DNA of 64,000 nt. Origin: GCA-2705995 sp048267965 (GTDB lineage: Bacteria > Bacteroidota > Bacteroidia > Flavobacteriales_G > Salibacteraceae). Of this stretch, positions 36,283 through 44,984 are shown one piece after another. How positions within the stretch are numbered: the first letter of the stretch is position 1; every line of letters starts with the position of its first letter. The position numbers were made by a program, and so were the translations under genes. The DNA lies in assembly GCA_048267965.1 (NCBI GenBank), contig JBLWWK010000006.1:1-64000 (forward strand), written 5' to 3'. The notes under the pieces were generated by a model that was not told where the DNA came from, searched no databases, and worked only from the letters and a program-made list of their open reading frames with translations.

Positions 36283-36430
36283 CTTTAGGCAGGTCTTCTG
36301 ACTTACTTCAATTTGCTCAGCCTTCCCGTTTTCACAGTGACATATAGAGAAAATTTCACGAAGCTTACAGCTGCGGGAACAGTACAGGAATTTCACCTAT
36401 TTCCCTTTTAATGAATACAAAACTGCATTC
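36283..36430 (-). ncRNA. Cobalamin (adenosylcobalamin-type) riboswitch
   Basis: On the minus strand the conserved core elements appear in order: GGTGAAATTCCTGTACTG then CCCGCAGCTGTAAGC (B12-box region), TGTCACTGTG, GGGAAGGC and finally AAGTCAGAAGACCTGCC. This is the classic RF00174 pattern of the B12 riboswitch. It lies 128 bases ahead of the propeller gene and would repress the operon when cobalamin is plentiful. Boundaries are approximate. Confidence 0.95.
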
Positions 36431-36495
36431 AACCAAAAGCGGTGCAAATCTATAAGAATTTAAAAAGTGAAGCGTAACTCTTGAAAAAGAATCAA

Positions 36496-37161
36496 TTAAT
36501 AATTACGCCCGATACGCGTAACTACTCTACCATTGGTGATATTCATAGAGTTACCAGCAGTATCGTAAACGATTCCTTCGAAAGTACCGGCAGCAATAAA
36601 CTCAGAGAATCCATCGTAGTTTTGAACAATATCGGTGATGGTGAAAGTACCCGTTTGCCCAACAGGAAGCGTGTCTTCAGGTGCTGATTTCCACACTTTT
36701 TTCTGATCATCGATCCAGGTAATCATTAAACCAGGAATGGTATCTACTATGCTGCCAAAATCGTAGGTTCCTACCAATAATGAACTATCAAAACGAATAT
36801 CGGTTGCGGTGTCTGGCGAGCAAGCTAAAAACTCAAAAAAGATAGAATTGACGTTCGAGGTGTCTGTAAATTGATTGAAGTAAAAACTTTGTCCTTTTAG
36901 CACATCCAAAGAAGTGCTAGAGCAGTAAATATACCAAGCGCTATCAATACCATTTCCGTATCCAGCGTGTTGATTTACAAAGTTAATGGGAATACCACCT
37001 ATCGAAGCTGAAACAAAAATTTCACTTCCGATAATAGGAAGTGGTTCAGGAGCGGGTTCCTTCTCTAATGGGTCTAATCCTAGTTCTTCTTTACACGAAA
37101 AAAGAACCATTGCGAAAGAAATAAAAACCACTAATTGCTGGAGAGTGAAAACCTTTTTCAT
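36496..37161 (-). CDS. Tandem lipoprotein C (last of three paralogues)
   Basis: 221-residue lipoprotein: lipobox MVLFSC23. Beta-rich mature part with the shared late motif LLVGTYDFG...PGLMITWIDDQKKVWKS (in segments), then a C-terminal strand pair. Same architecture as the next two genes but low overall identity. Located 2 bases after the neighbour. Exact motif at 36766 encodes the VGT of LVGTY. It is upstream of the riboswitch with no visible terminator between. Function unknown. Confidence 0.65.
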   Translation of the reverse strand: MKKVFTLQQLVVFISFAMVLFSCKEELGLDPLEKEPAPEPLPIIGSEIFVSASIGGIPINFVNQHAGYGNGIDSAWYIYCSSTSLDVLKGQSFYFNQFTDTSNVNSIFFEFLACSPDTATDIRFDSSLLVGTYDFGSIVDTIPGLMITWIDDQKKVWKSAPEDTLPVGQTGTFTITDIVQNYDGFSEFIAAGTFEGIVYDTAGNSMNITNGRVVTRIGRNY

Positions 37162-37163
37162 AA

Positions 37164-37826
37164 CTAAAAGTTGCTAATGCGCCCTTTGAACTTACCTCTT
37201 CTAAATTCCATGACGTCACCGTAAATATTGTAAAGAAGGCAAGAAAATGTTCCGAAAGCTACGCGTTCAGAATATTCGTCTGCTCCATTTTCGATCACTG
37301 CCGCTAAACTAAATTGACTTGAAGCTCCTGAATTATTTCCTCTATCGGTAGACCAAACAATGCCTTGCTTATCGATATAGCGCACCAATACACCTTTGGC
37401 ACTATCTGCTATGTTTAAGTACGGATAGGTTCCTACCAAATACATAGAATCTAAGTGCTCTTGGTAGGCTGTATCGAACGGAATGCAATCTACCATTTCA
37501 ATAAAGAAAGAACCTTGGCGCTCTGACGGAATTGAAAATTGAATGGTTTGTACTTCAATATAAGCGGCAAAAGAATCTACTGAATCGCAAAAACCTTTTC
37601 TGTAGCCATAAGCGTAATTGCTGTAGCCACCTTCACCGTTTCTCAATAGAAAATCTTCGTCTTCTAATTCGCCCGAGATAAACAAATCGAGCGGACGATA
37701 AACGCCACTTGTATCGGTGAGGTTCTCGTTTACCCACGGTTCTAACTCTTCTTCATCTTCACAAGACACTAAAAAGAAAGTGGTGAATATGAAAAGGGCA
37801 CACGATAGTTTAAACAATGTTTTCAT
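37164..37826 (-). CDS. Tandem lipoprotein B (middle paralogue)
   Basis: 220 residues, lipobox FFLVSC with an acidic stretch CEDEEELEP directly after it. It shares the order of segments with its neighbours: LVGTYPYL, then GVLVRYIDKQGIVWSTD and a C-terminal FGTF/ FKGRISN strand pair. Start at ATG 37826; the longer frame to 37898 overlaps the neighbouring gene and lacks a signal. Exact motif at 37428-37437 again sits on the LVGTY segment. Function unknown. Confidence 0.65.
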   Translation of the reverse strand: MKTLFKLSCALFIFTTFFLVSCEDEEELEPWVNENLTDTSGVYRPLDLFISGELEDEDFLLRNGEGGYSNYAYGYRKGFCDSVDSFAAYIEVQTIQFSIPSERQGSFFIEMVDCIPFDTAYQEHLDSMYLVGTYPYLNIADSAKGVLVRYIDKQGIVWSTDRGNNSGASSQFSLAAVIENGADEYSERVAFGTFSCLLYNIYGDVMEFRRGKFKGRISNF

Positions 37827-37836
37827 TGCAATGAGC

Positions 37837-38493
37837 TTATAATTTAGCAATCGGAAGGCTAAATTCTGCCTCGGTAATTGGAATAAAACGAACGCCATCG
37901 AACAATCGAATGTTGTTCATTAATCCTGTTACTACTAAATCGGTAGTTGTATCACCAACTGCGCGAACGGTATCTAATTGTAATATTCTGAACGATTGAT
38001 TGGTGTTTTGTCCAGTACCTGGTTGTGTTCTCCAAACTTGTCCGTTTTGTGCTGTCCAGATTACTTCAACCCCTTCGGTTAAAGAAGCCAATGTTGAACT
38101 TCCGTAAGGGTATGCAGCCAGTTTAAACTTAGAAAGATTGAGTAAACTATCTGCAGTGTTTAGTTCACATTTAAGAAAACGAACTTCTAATTTCTGACCT
38201 AATGCAGAAGCCAAACCTGTTGTATGGCCAATTACTGTTCGGTTGGTATCACAGCTTCCGTATGAGATAGAATCGCTGAAATACGAAACCCCTTGCAAAG
38301 GAGATTGCATGGTAATGTGCATTGAATCGATTTTGCCTTTGAAGTAATATTCTTCTACTATGGGCGCTGTATCTACAGGTAAAAACGGTTGGTCGATAAC
38401 GGGACTTCCTGGGCTTAGTGTTTCTTCTGTACAAGCAAAGAAGGCTGCAGTAGAAACGAGTAAAGCAAGTATCGCTGTTAGTTTATTCTTCAT
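37837..38493 (-). CDS. Tandem lipoprotein A (first of three paralogues)
   Basis: 218 residues with lipobox AFFAC21. It has the same late pattern as B and C (SLTEGVEVIWTAQNGQVWRTQ) but lacks the VGTY hallmark, reading YPYGSST instead. Ten bases separate it from B. The shared design suggests an old tandem triplication within an operon. The family resembles small Bacteroidota lipoproteins of unknown function. Confidence 0.65.
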   Translation of the reverse strand: MKNKLTAILALLVSTAAFFACTEETLSPGSPVIDQPFLPVDTAPIVEEYYFKGKIDSMHITMQSPLQGVSYFSDSISYGSCDTNRTVIGHTTGLASALGQKLEVRFLKCELNTADSLLNLSKFKLAAYPYGSSTLASLTEGVEVIWTAQNGQVWRTQPGTGQNTNQSFRILQLDTVRAVGDTTTDLVVTGLMNNIRLFDGVRFIPITEAEFSLPIAKL

Positions 38494-38547
38494 AATGCGT
38501 CAATCAATTCTGCCAAATATATTAAAACTTACTCAGCAGATTCTATA

Positions 38548-39036
38548 TTATTTTCCTAGTCGTTCTTCAATTTTTTGCACCATTTGAAAAACTGCCGGAC
38601 AAACTTTTACGTTTCGCTGGGTCAATTTTAGTATTTGATGCATATTTTTTCTATCGGTATGCGGAAACTCTCTACAAGCTCTGGGGCGCACCGAATAGAT
38701 AGAACAGTAATTTTCATCATCGAGAAACGGACACGGCACTGATTTTAAAACATAATCTTGATCCTCGTCTATTCGTAAGTACTGCTCTACAAATTCAGAC
38801 GGCTTTAATCGCAAATGGGTTGCTATTCGCTGAATATCTTTATCGATAAACAACGGCCCGGTTGTTTTGCAACAATTGGCACAGGTTAAGCAATCAATTT
38901 CTTCAAAGGCCTCTTCGTGTTCTTCGTGAAAAAGAACATCTAGCTCTTTAGGTTTCAGCCGATCGAGTTTCTTAAAGGTGGTTCTTATCGACTTTTTCTT
39001 AGAGGTTACGTTGGTTTTAAACTTTTCTAAATCCAT
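38548..39036 (-). CDS. YkgJ family cysteine-cluster protein
   Basis: 162 residues. Cysteine cluster C49-x2-C52-x2-C55-C56 followed by C102, C111 and C121 is the YkgJ/FliB-like zinc- or iron-sulfur-binding pattern. No catalytic role is established for this family. ATG overlaps the HMG-CoA-lyase-like stop (TAATG) so the two are coupled. Confidence 0.83.
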   Translation of the reverse strand: MDLEKFKTNVTSKKKSIRTTFKKLDRLKPKELDVLFHEEHEEAFEEIDCLTCANCCKTTGPLFIDKDIQRIATHLRLKPSEFVEQYLRIDEDQDYVLKSVPCPFLDDENYCSIYSVRPRACREFPHTDRKNMHQILKLTQRNVKVCPAVFQMVQKIEERLGK

Positions 39037-39896
39037 TAAAGAGGAAACGTATTTACCGCCAGTTCCATGCTTTCTTGAAAAGCCGTTTTGTTTAACCCCA
39101 ACTCTACTTCTTGCTCATCGAAATAACTCAAAAGATTTTCAGTGGGCATATTACCGGTTAAATCGTCTTTGGCCATGGGGCAACCTCCATAACCTTTAAT
39201 GGCGCCATCAAAACGTAAACAGCCAGCTAAATAAGCCGCTTCTACCTTTTCTTTCCAAGTATCTGGCGTAGTGTGTAAATGCGCACCAAATTCAACATTG
39301 GGCAGTTCAGGAATTAATGCTTTAAATAAGTAATCAATAGTGGTAGGATCCGCTGCTCCAATCGTGTCAGATAACGAAATAGTCGAAATCTCTAATTCGG
39401 CATGCAGTTTATGCGCCCACTCGATTACGATATCTTTGTTCCATGGATCATTGTACGGATTTCCGAAAGCCATTGAAATGTAAACTACCAACTCTTTGCC
39501 CGATTTTACCGCTTGGTTATGCAGTTCTTCTGCACGATGAAAAGAATCAGCTACGGAAGAATTGATGTTTCTTTTTTGAAAAGTGTCTGAAATACTAAAC
39601 GGAAAGCCCAAAACACCTACTTGTTCGAATTCTGCCGCCTCTTTGGCGCCTCTCAAATTACCTACAATAGCTAAGAGTTCAGAAGAAGACTCTTCCCAAT
39701 TGAGTTTTGAGAGTATTTCTTTGGTGTCTCTCAGTTGCGGAATAGCTTCGGGAGATACAAAACTGCCAAAGTCGAGGGTATGAAAACCTACTTTAAGCAG
39801 TTGGTTAATGTAGTTGATTTTTTTTTCGGTAGGTATAAACGTTTTTATGCCCTGCATTGCATCTCTTGGGCATTCTATTATTTTTAAATCTTTCAT
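39036..39896 (-). CDS. HMG-CoA-lyase-like enzyme
   Basis: 286 residues, a TIM-barrel HMGL-like aldolase: N-terminal ECPRDAMQG (catalytic Arg-Asp), central HLH-type metal site 'GAHLHTTPD', and the signature GGCPMAKDDLTGN with catalytic Cys. Hydroxymethylglutaryl-CoA lyase cleaves HMG-CoA to acetyl-CoA and acetoacetate in leucine breakdown. No leucine-degradation partners are in the window, so exact substrate is unproven. Confidence 0.88.
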   Translation of the reverse strand: MKDLKIIECPRDAMQGIKTFIPTEKKINYINQLLKVGFHTLDFGSFVSPEAIPQLRDTKEILSKLNWEESSSELLAIVGNLRGAKEAAEFEQVGVLGFPFSISDTFQKRNINSSVADSFHRAEELHNQAVKSGKELVVYISMAFGNPYNDPWNKDIVIEWAHKLHAELEISTISLSDTIGAADPTTIDYLFKALIPELPNVEFGAHLHTTPDTWKEKVEAAYLAGCLRFDGAIKGYGGCPMAKDDLTGNMPTENLLSYFDEQEVELGLNKTAFQESMELAVNTFPL

Positions 39897-39922
39897 TCTG
39901 TTGTTAAGCTTCCCGGGCGAAT

Positions 39923-40963
39923 TTAAAATTCTGAAGTGCTTTGTTGAATTAAGTATTTATTAATCTTTTTAACCATTGCGGGTCCTTCGTAAACAAAACC
40001 CGTATAAACTTGAACCAAATCGGCTCCTGCCTTCATTTTCTCTAAAGCATCTTGTCCGGTAAAAATACCACCTACGCCAATTATAGGAAAGTCTTTTCCT
40101 AATTGCTTGCGTAAATAACGAATTACTTCGTTCGACTTATTAAAAACAGGTTTACCACTTAAACCGCCCATTTCTTGCGTTAAAGTTGGCGAACTTTTTA
40201 ATCCTTCGCGGTCTATAGTTGTATTGGTAGCTATTAAACCATCTAGGCCCACTTCTTGGGCAATTTCAACTATATCGTCTAGTTGCTCAAGCGTTAAATC
40301 AGGAGCAATTTTTAGTAATAAAGGTTTCTTTTTAGCTTTTTGTGTATTGAGTTCAATCAGCTCTAAAAGCAATTTTTTAAGCGGTTCCTTCTCTTGCAAG
40401 GTGCGTAAATTGGGAGTGTTAGGAGAACTCACATTTACTACAAAGTAATCTACATATGGATAAAGTGCTTCGAAACAGTGGGTGTAGTCTTCGTTGGCTT
40501 TTTCGTTCGGGGTGACCTTGTTTTTACCAATGTTTCCACCAATAATAATGTTGGTTTTCCGCTTTTTCAAATTGGCGATGGCCGCTTCTACTCCATCGTT
40601 GTTAAATCCCAATCGATTAATTAATCCGCTATCGTCTTGTAGTCGAAACATTCTTGGTTTTGGGTTACCAGGCTGACCTTTGGGAGTAATGGTTCCTACC
40701 TCTATAAAGCCGAAACCTAAATTAGAAAACGAGTTGTAAAGCGATGCTTGCTTATCGAAACCGGCCGCTAAACCTACTGGATTAGAAAACGTTAACCCCA
40801 ACAGATTTCTTTCAAGTTTTTTGTGCTTTACAGTATACAAACTCTTGAAAAGAGATGAAAAACCAGGAAGTTGACAAAGGGTTACAAATACGCCAGTTGT
40901 AAAATGGTGTACTTTTTCTGGATTGAACAAAAAGAGAACGGGACGGATGAGGGCTTTGTACAT
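39923..40963 (-). CDS. pyrD: Dihydroorotate dehydrogenase (quinone), class 2
   Basis: 346 residues. Oxidises dihydroorotate to orotate with quinone in pyrimidine synthesis. Class 2 is shown by the N-terminal membrane-associating helices (residues 1-40) and 'FSNPVGLAAGFDKQA', with VNVSSPNTPNLR carrying the catalytic Ser, and 'IIGVGGIFTGQDALEKMKAGA' for FMN. ATG 40963 is used; a TTG at 40978 lies five codons upstream. Exact motif at 40691-40700 read Val-Gly-Thr. Confidence 0.96.
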   Translation of the reverse strand: MYKALIRPVLFLFNPEKVHHFTTGVFVTLCQLPGFSSLFKSLYTVKHKKLERNLLGLTFSNPVGLAAGFDKQASLYNSFSNLGFGFIEVGTITPKGQPGNPKPRMFRLQDDSGLINRLGFNNDGVEAAIANLKKRKTNIIIGGNIGKNKVTPNEKANEDYTHCFEALYPYVDYFVVNVSSPNTPNLRTLQEKEPLKKLLLELIELNTQKAKKKPLLLKIAPDLTLEQLDDIVEIAQEVGLDGLIATNTTIDREGLKSSPTLTQEMGGLSGKPVFNKSNEVIRYLRKQLGKDFPIIGVGGIFTGQDALEKMKAGADLVQVYTGFVYEGPAMVKKINKYLIQQSTSEF

Positions 40964-41075
40964 GTTGATTTTTTTCAAGCAGCTGCAAAATTAAATCAAA
41001 GCTATTAAGTCTGCTCTGTTAATATCTGAAATCTGGATAGTGCTTTTCGATAAGTTATCGATTTACCTTAGGCGC

Positions 41076-42158
41076 ATGGGAAGTTTACCAAAAGTACAAT
41101 GGTTATACAACGTTACGTTGTTAGGTTTTTTGTCTGGTTTAGCTGTGACTTACCGCCTTTGGATGGCAGAAAGTGAAATTCCAGCTTTTTCATTATTTCC
41201 AGCAATTCCGGGTGTTGTTTCTACTATTTTATCGACCGTTTTAGTGGTTAGTTTAATCGTTCAACTGTTTTTTAAACGGTGGTTACTTTTTCCAATATTA
41301 AGCATTGTAACAACGGTGTTTTTGTGCCTGCTCGATGTGAACCGATTTCAACCTTGGGTGTACTTTTATGTGGTTTTACTTCTAATTTTTAGCCTGTTCC
41401 CTTTTCAGTATTACCGTTTTAAATCGTGGGAACCAATTATTCAGTCGGTTAAATGGGTGTTGATTCTCTTATTAATCTGGAGCGGTTTTAACAAACTCAA
41501 TATGCATTATTTTGAGGAAGTTGCTGAATATACCGTTTCGGGTTTAGCACCTATTTTTGGCATTTCAGCCTCTTCTTTAAAGTATTTAGCTTGGCCGGTT
41601 CCGGTAATTCAAATAGTAGGTGTACTCTTCTTGTTTATTGGTCAACTCAAGCGTATCGGTTTGGTGGCCCTAGTGGTTACTCAGCTATTTGCAGTAGTTC
41701 TTATAAACGGAGTAAATGGTTGGAATATGGCAATAGCTCCTTGGAATTTAACGGTAATTGCACTGTTAATCATCGGGTTTTCTTCTGCTCACCGCGGTGT
41801 TACTCTGTACACATTTAAACGACTGCCCTTTTTAAAAGTGCTTCTTTTTTCGGTAGGAACCCTTCCCTTCTTTCAATCGATAATTTCGATTTCACCTTTG
41901 AATTTTAGTTTGTATTCTGGAAAAGCGCTGTACGGATTTGTATACATAGAGAAAAACAATCTTCAGAAAATAGACTTACCCGAAGAAGCCGTAATCGATG
42001 TGGGTACCTTTTATATGGTTGATTTAGTTCGTTGGTCAGATCAAGTTTATCACTTACCACTGTACCCTAGCGAGCGAAACTTCGAATTATTAGAAAAATA
42101 TTTTGCTGCTAACTATCCGAAACAGAAAGTGTTCCTACAAATCTCACGAATGGAGTAA
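41076..42158 (+). CDS. Polytopic membrane protein, HTTM/DoxX-like in part
   Basis: 360 residues with about nine hydrophobic helices and a soluble C-terminal region. The middle (LLLIWSGFNKLNMHYFEE) resembles DoxX or HTTM membrane proteins, but I do not recognise the family firmly. Start uncertain: ATG at 41076 or GTG at 41040, 12 codons earlier. Exact motif at 41852-41861 reads Ser-Val-Gly-Thr. Function unknown. Confidence 0.62.
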   Translation: MGSLPKVQWLYNVTLLGFLSGLAVTYRLWMAESEIPAFSLFPAIPGVVSTILSTVLVVSLIVQLFFKRWLLFPILSIVTTVFLCLLDVNRFQPWVYFYVVLLLIFSLFPFQYYRFKSWEPIIQSVKWVLILLLIWSGFNKLNMHYFEEVAEYTVSGLAPIFGISASSLKYLAWPVPVIQIVGVLFLFIGQLKRIGLVALVVTQLFAVVLINGVNGWNMAIAPWNLTVIALLIIGFSSAHRGVTLYTFKRLPFLKVLLFSVGTLPFFQSIISISPLNFSLYSGKALYGFVYIEKNNLQKIDLPEEAVIDVGTFYMVDLVRWSDQVYHLPLYPSERNFELLEKYFAANYPKQKVFLQISRME

Positions 42159-42178
42159 CTTTTTTTTCGTTTTTTTTC

Positions 42179-42208
42179 TTGACCAAGTCTAGTATTCCAT
42201 TATATTTG
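42179..42208 (+). promoter_or_regulatory. Promoter for tRNA gene (TTG-N19-TATATTTG)
   Basis: TTG at 42179-42181 and TATATTTG at 42201-42208 separated by 19 bases, an excellent fit to the Bacteroidota housekeeping promoter. The tRNA begins 46 bases further on. Confidence 0.85.
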
Positions 42209-42253
42209 CAACCCGTTTTGAAAATGGCTTTTCATAAAGCAATCAGAACAGAT

Positions 42254-42327
42254 GGCGAGGTAGCTCAGATGGTTAGAGCGCGCGACTCATAATCGCGAGG
42301 TCATGGGTTCAATTCCCATCTTCGCTA
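42254..42327 (+). tRNA. tRNA with anticodon CAT (Met or Ile-lysidine)
   Basis: 74-base cloverleaf: acceptor GGCGAGG pairs with CTTCGCT (two G-U pairs), D-stem GCTC/GAGC, anticodon stem CGCGA/TCGCG with loop CTCATAA (anticodon CAT at 42288-42290), T-stem ATGGG/CCCAT with TTCAATT loop, discriminator A at 42327. CCA is not encoded. Elongator tRNA-Met is most likely; the Ile2 type (lysidine-modified C34) is not excluded. Confidence 0.93.
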
Positions 42328-42330
42328 CTC

Positions 42331-42372
42331 AACCCTTAACAAATTATTAATCAGTTTGTTAAGGGTTTTTTT
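42331..42372 (+). terminator. Terminator after tRNA gene
   Basis: 13-bp stem AACCCTTAACAAA / TTTGTTAAGGGTT with T-run immediately following the tRNA. Confidence 0.9.
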
Positions 42373-42598
42373 GTGTCTTTTTTCTGGTGATTGTAGCAAA
42401 GGATTTACTCGCTACGGGGCATTCGTTTGACTCTAGACAGTTGAACGTTTTAATCAAAAAGTACATTCTTTTAATTAAAAGCGCAATATGATAAAAATAT
42501 AGTATATTCGTTATTGAACAAACTAGCTAAACAGCTTATTTACTGTGCCCACAGTAGGTAAACGAGTTTAATTAGGAGTTTTTTTAGATTCTAAATAG
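42373..42598. other. AT-rich intergenic stretch with a perfect palindrome
   Basis: No gene seen. At 42541-42556 lies TACTGTGCCCACAGTA, a 7-bp perfect inverted repeat around CC, with AT-rich flanks; it could be an operator or a small hairpin RNA element. Confidence 0.45.
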
Positions 42599-42637
42599 AG
42601 AAAAGGTCGGTTTTGATGAAAACCGACCTTTTTTTAT
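42599..42637. terminator. Terminator of M23 peptidase gene
   Basis: 14-bp stem AAAAGGTCGGTTTT / AAAACCGACCTTTT with A-run and T-run; serves the minus-strand gene ending at 42644 (the T-run is formed on either strand). Confidence 0.88.
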
Positions 42638-42643
42638 GCCTTT

Positions 42644-43630
42644 TTACAAGTGAGTAATGAGGTAATTAATAGGGTCTGTGGGGATATTGTTTTTTCTTAT
42701 TTCGTAATGTAAATGGGGTCCAGAACTGTAGCCTGTACTACCAACATAGCCAATCAGCTCTCCTCTTTTCACTTTCATACCTGGTTTCGCCACTAGTTTA
42801 TTCATGTGGAAATACTTGGTTTTATAACCGTTTCTATGGTTGAGTAAAATCCAGTTACCTGCAGATTTAGAATACTGGGCAATTTCGATTAAACCATCTG
42901 CGCTGGCATAAATGGGCGTTCCGGTAGGAGCCGCTAAATCGATTCCATTATGTGGTCGCACCGTTTTTAACGTAGGATGCAGTCTGTTTTTGTTATAGTG
43001 CGAAGAAATTCGGTAATCTCCTTCTTTCAGAGGAACAAAAATAGGTCGGTTTGCTGCTATTTCTTGTTGCATTATAGAATCATTCACGGTGGTGGCAGCA
43101 GTCTCTTCTTTTAACGGTTCAGCTTCTTTCTCTACCGATTGGGTGACAACCGTTTTTTTCGCACTATCAGGTTGAGCAGGTGATTGAACGTTTACTAACG
43201 TATCTGGTAGTTCAACTGAGGATTTTTCTTCTCTTACCGTTTCTGATTCTTGAGTAGCTGTAGCTTTCGCTAATTCTTCGGCTTTTACATTGAGTTGAGT
43301 TACTATAGCTTGTGGATTAGTGGAAGATAAAAAGCTAACATCTCTCGGCACCACTTTTTCCATCTTTTCGGCTTTTTCTCGCAATTTTTCATCCACATTT
43401 TTGCCTAGAAATTCAAGAACTAATTGTTCGCGCTCTTTTTCGTATTCTAAATACTCTTGATAAAGCTCTTGCAGTTGTTTTTCTTGTTCTTCTTGAAAAG
43501 CTTTTTCTTCTTTCTGTTGTTGTTGCTGAAAAGCCTCTTGTTCTTTTCTGAGGCGCTCTAACTCGTTTTCTTGTCCGTACGAAAACTGCACGAGAAACAG
43601 GCCAAGAAAGCCTAAAATTAGTTTTTTCAT
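42644..43630 (-). CDS. M23 (LytM) family metallopeptidase
   Basis: 328 residues: signal peptide (GLFLVQFSYGQ), a long charged coiled coil with Glu/Gln-rich heptads (residues 20-95), a Thr/Glu linker, and a C-terminal LytM domain with zinc ligands in HNGIDLAAP and HLHYE. It resembles EnvC/MepM-type peptidoglycan hydrolases or their activators. All Zn motifs are intact. GGTAGGAGCC-type variant at 42923-42932 encodes Ala-Pro-Thr. Confidence 0.9.
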   Translation of the reverse strand: MKKLILGFLGLFLVQFSYGQENELERLRKEQEAFQQQQQKEEKAFQEEQEKQLQELYQEYLEYEKEREQLVLEFLGKNVDEKLREKAEKMEKVVPRDVSFLSSTNPQAIVTQLNVKAEELAKATATQESETVREEKSSVELPDTLVNVQSPAQPDSAKKTVVTQSVEKEAEPLKEETAATTVNDSIMQQEIAANRPIFVPLKEGDYRISSHYNKNRLHPTLKTVRPHNGIDLAAPTGTPIYASADGLIEIAQYSKSAGNWILLNHRNGYKTKYFHMNKLVAKPGMKVKRGELIGYVGSTGYSSGPHLHYEIRKNNIPTDPINYLITHL

Positions 43631-43754
43631 GGTTTTAAAAGTTTGTTCGCGCTAAAAGTAGTAAAAACATGAAAATGAATCGATTCCAACCCCGTTTTTA
43701 CTCTGAAATACAACCTTTTTATTACCGAGAAATTCTTAAAAAGAAGAGGGATTG

Positions 43755-43764
43755 GGTTCCTACC
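43755..43764 (-). repeat. Intergenic motif GGTTCCTACC (minus strand copy)
   Basis: Exact copy between the divergent M23 and PAP2 genes, followed by GATA as at several genic copies. Noncoding. Confidence 0.8.
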
Positions 43765-43839
43765 GATAAGAAAAAACCTTTAAGTAGTGTTGATTTTTAT
43801 TAGTTTGAAGTTACCATTTTTTGTTGCAAACTTGCCAAC

Positions 43840-44511
43840 ATGAAAATTCTGCAAGAGTTTAAAGCATCGATTTCGTTTATTTCGATTGTGATTTCGTTTT
43901 TAATTGTGGGTTCTATCGTAGTTTTCTCTAGTGACAAGGCTACTATTCACGTGTTTTTTAACAGCTTTCACCATCCGTTTTTCGACACTTTTTTTAAGTA
44001 TTACACGCATGCTGCTGATGGCATTACCGTTGTGCTGGTTGGGGTAGCGTTACTTTTTAAGAGAATACGTTACGGATTAATTACATTGCTGAGTTTAGGG
44101 GTGGCAAGTGGAGTTACCCAATTTTTAAAACGTCAGGTTTTTACCCAACATTATCGTCCTTCTCGTTTTTTCGAAGATTTTCCTGAAGTTGATTTACACT
44201 ATGTAGAAGGCGTAGTTTTGCATTGTTGTCATAGTTTTCCGTCTGGACACACTACGGCTGGCTTTGCACTTTTTGCAAGTTTAACACTGGCCTTCCCTTA
44301 TAAAAAAATGCCTCAAATATTTGGTGTCTTAGCCATTTTGGTGGGCTATTCTCGGGTGTATATTTCTCAACATCATTTCGAAGATATCTTAGTGGGGAGT
44401 ATTGTAGGAACCGTTTTCACCTTCGTTATAGCATACTTGTTTTCTAAGTCGAAAGCAGCTTGGTTAGAACAACCTCTTACGATGGTTTTTAAGAAAAAGA
44501 AAGCCGTTTAA
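43840..44511 (+). CDS. PAP2 family phosphatase
   Basis: 223-residue membrane phosphatase. The three PAP2 motifs are present: K-x6-R-P (KRQVFTQHYRPSR), PSGH (FPSGHTTAG) and S-R-x5-H-x3-D (SRVYISQHHFED). It dephosphorylates lipid phosphates such as phosphatidate or undecaprenyl diphosphate, facing the periplasm. About six helices. The exact substrate is not deducible. Confidence 0.9.
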   Translation: MKILQEFKASISFISIVISFLIVGSIVVFSSDKATIHVFFNSFHHPFFDTFFKYYTHAADGITVVLVGVALLFKRIRYGLITLLSLGVASGVTQFLKRQVFTQHYRPSRFFEDFPEVDLHYVEGVVLHCCHSFPSGHTTAGFALFASLTLAFPYKKMPQIFGVLAILVGYSRVYISQHHFEDILVGSIVGTVFTFVIAYLFSKSKAAWLEQPLTMVFKKKKAV

Positions 44512-44550
44512 ACAATTTATTTATATTGTGAAACATTCTAAAACGCTGTT

Positions 44551-44940
44551 ATGGAGAGAGAAGAATTCAAACTAGAATACATTATAAAGTCATCGCCCAC
44601 TGTTTTATATAACTATTTAAAAACTCCATCGGGATTGTCTGAATGGTTTGCCGATAACGTAAACATTAAAGACGATGTGTATACTTTTTTCTGGGATGGC
44701 AGCGAAGATGATGCGTTATTGGTAGGTAAAAAAGACAAAGAATATGTTCGCTTTCGTTGGATGTATGACGAAGAAGACGGTGAAGATTATTACTTCGAAT
44801 TTTACATTAATGTGGATTCTTTAACTGGTGAAACAGCACTTATTATTACCGATTTTGCTGAAGCTAACGAAAAAGATGAATCTATTTTACTCTGGGAGAA
44901 ACAAGTAAGCAAACTCAAGAGAATTTTAGGCGGTTCTTAA
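44551..44940 (+). CDS. START-like domain protein (SRPBCC/AHSA1 type)
   Basis: 129-residue single-domain protein with the SRPBCC ligand-binding fold: MEREEFKLEYIIKSSPTVLY, GLSEWFADNV and a C-terminal helix (DESILLWEKQVSKLKRILGG). Ligand unknown. No signal peptide. Stands alone between PAP2 and lptF/G on the plus strand. Confidence 0.82.
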   Translation: MEREEFKLEYIIKSSPTVLYNYLKTPSGLSEWFADNVNIKDDVYTFFWDGSEDDALLVGKKDKEYVRFRWMYDEEDGEDYYFEFYINVDSLTGETALIITDFAEANEKDESILLWEKQVSKLKRILGGS

Positions 44941-44984
44941 GATTCCTTTGCACTTTAAATCTCTCATTATACACTTCGCTCTGT

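Noticed and set aside
42254..42327. tRNA as an integration site for a mobile element
   Set aside because: No repeat of the tRNA 3' end and no integrase or phage genes nearby; the flanking genes are ordinary.
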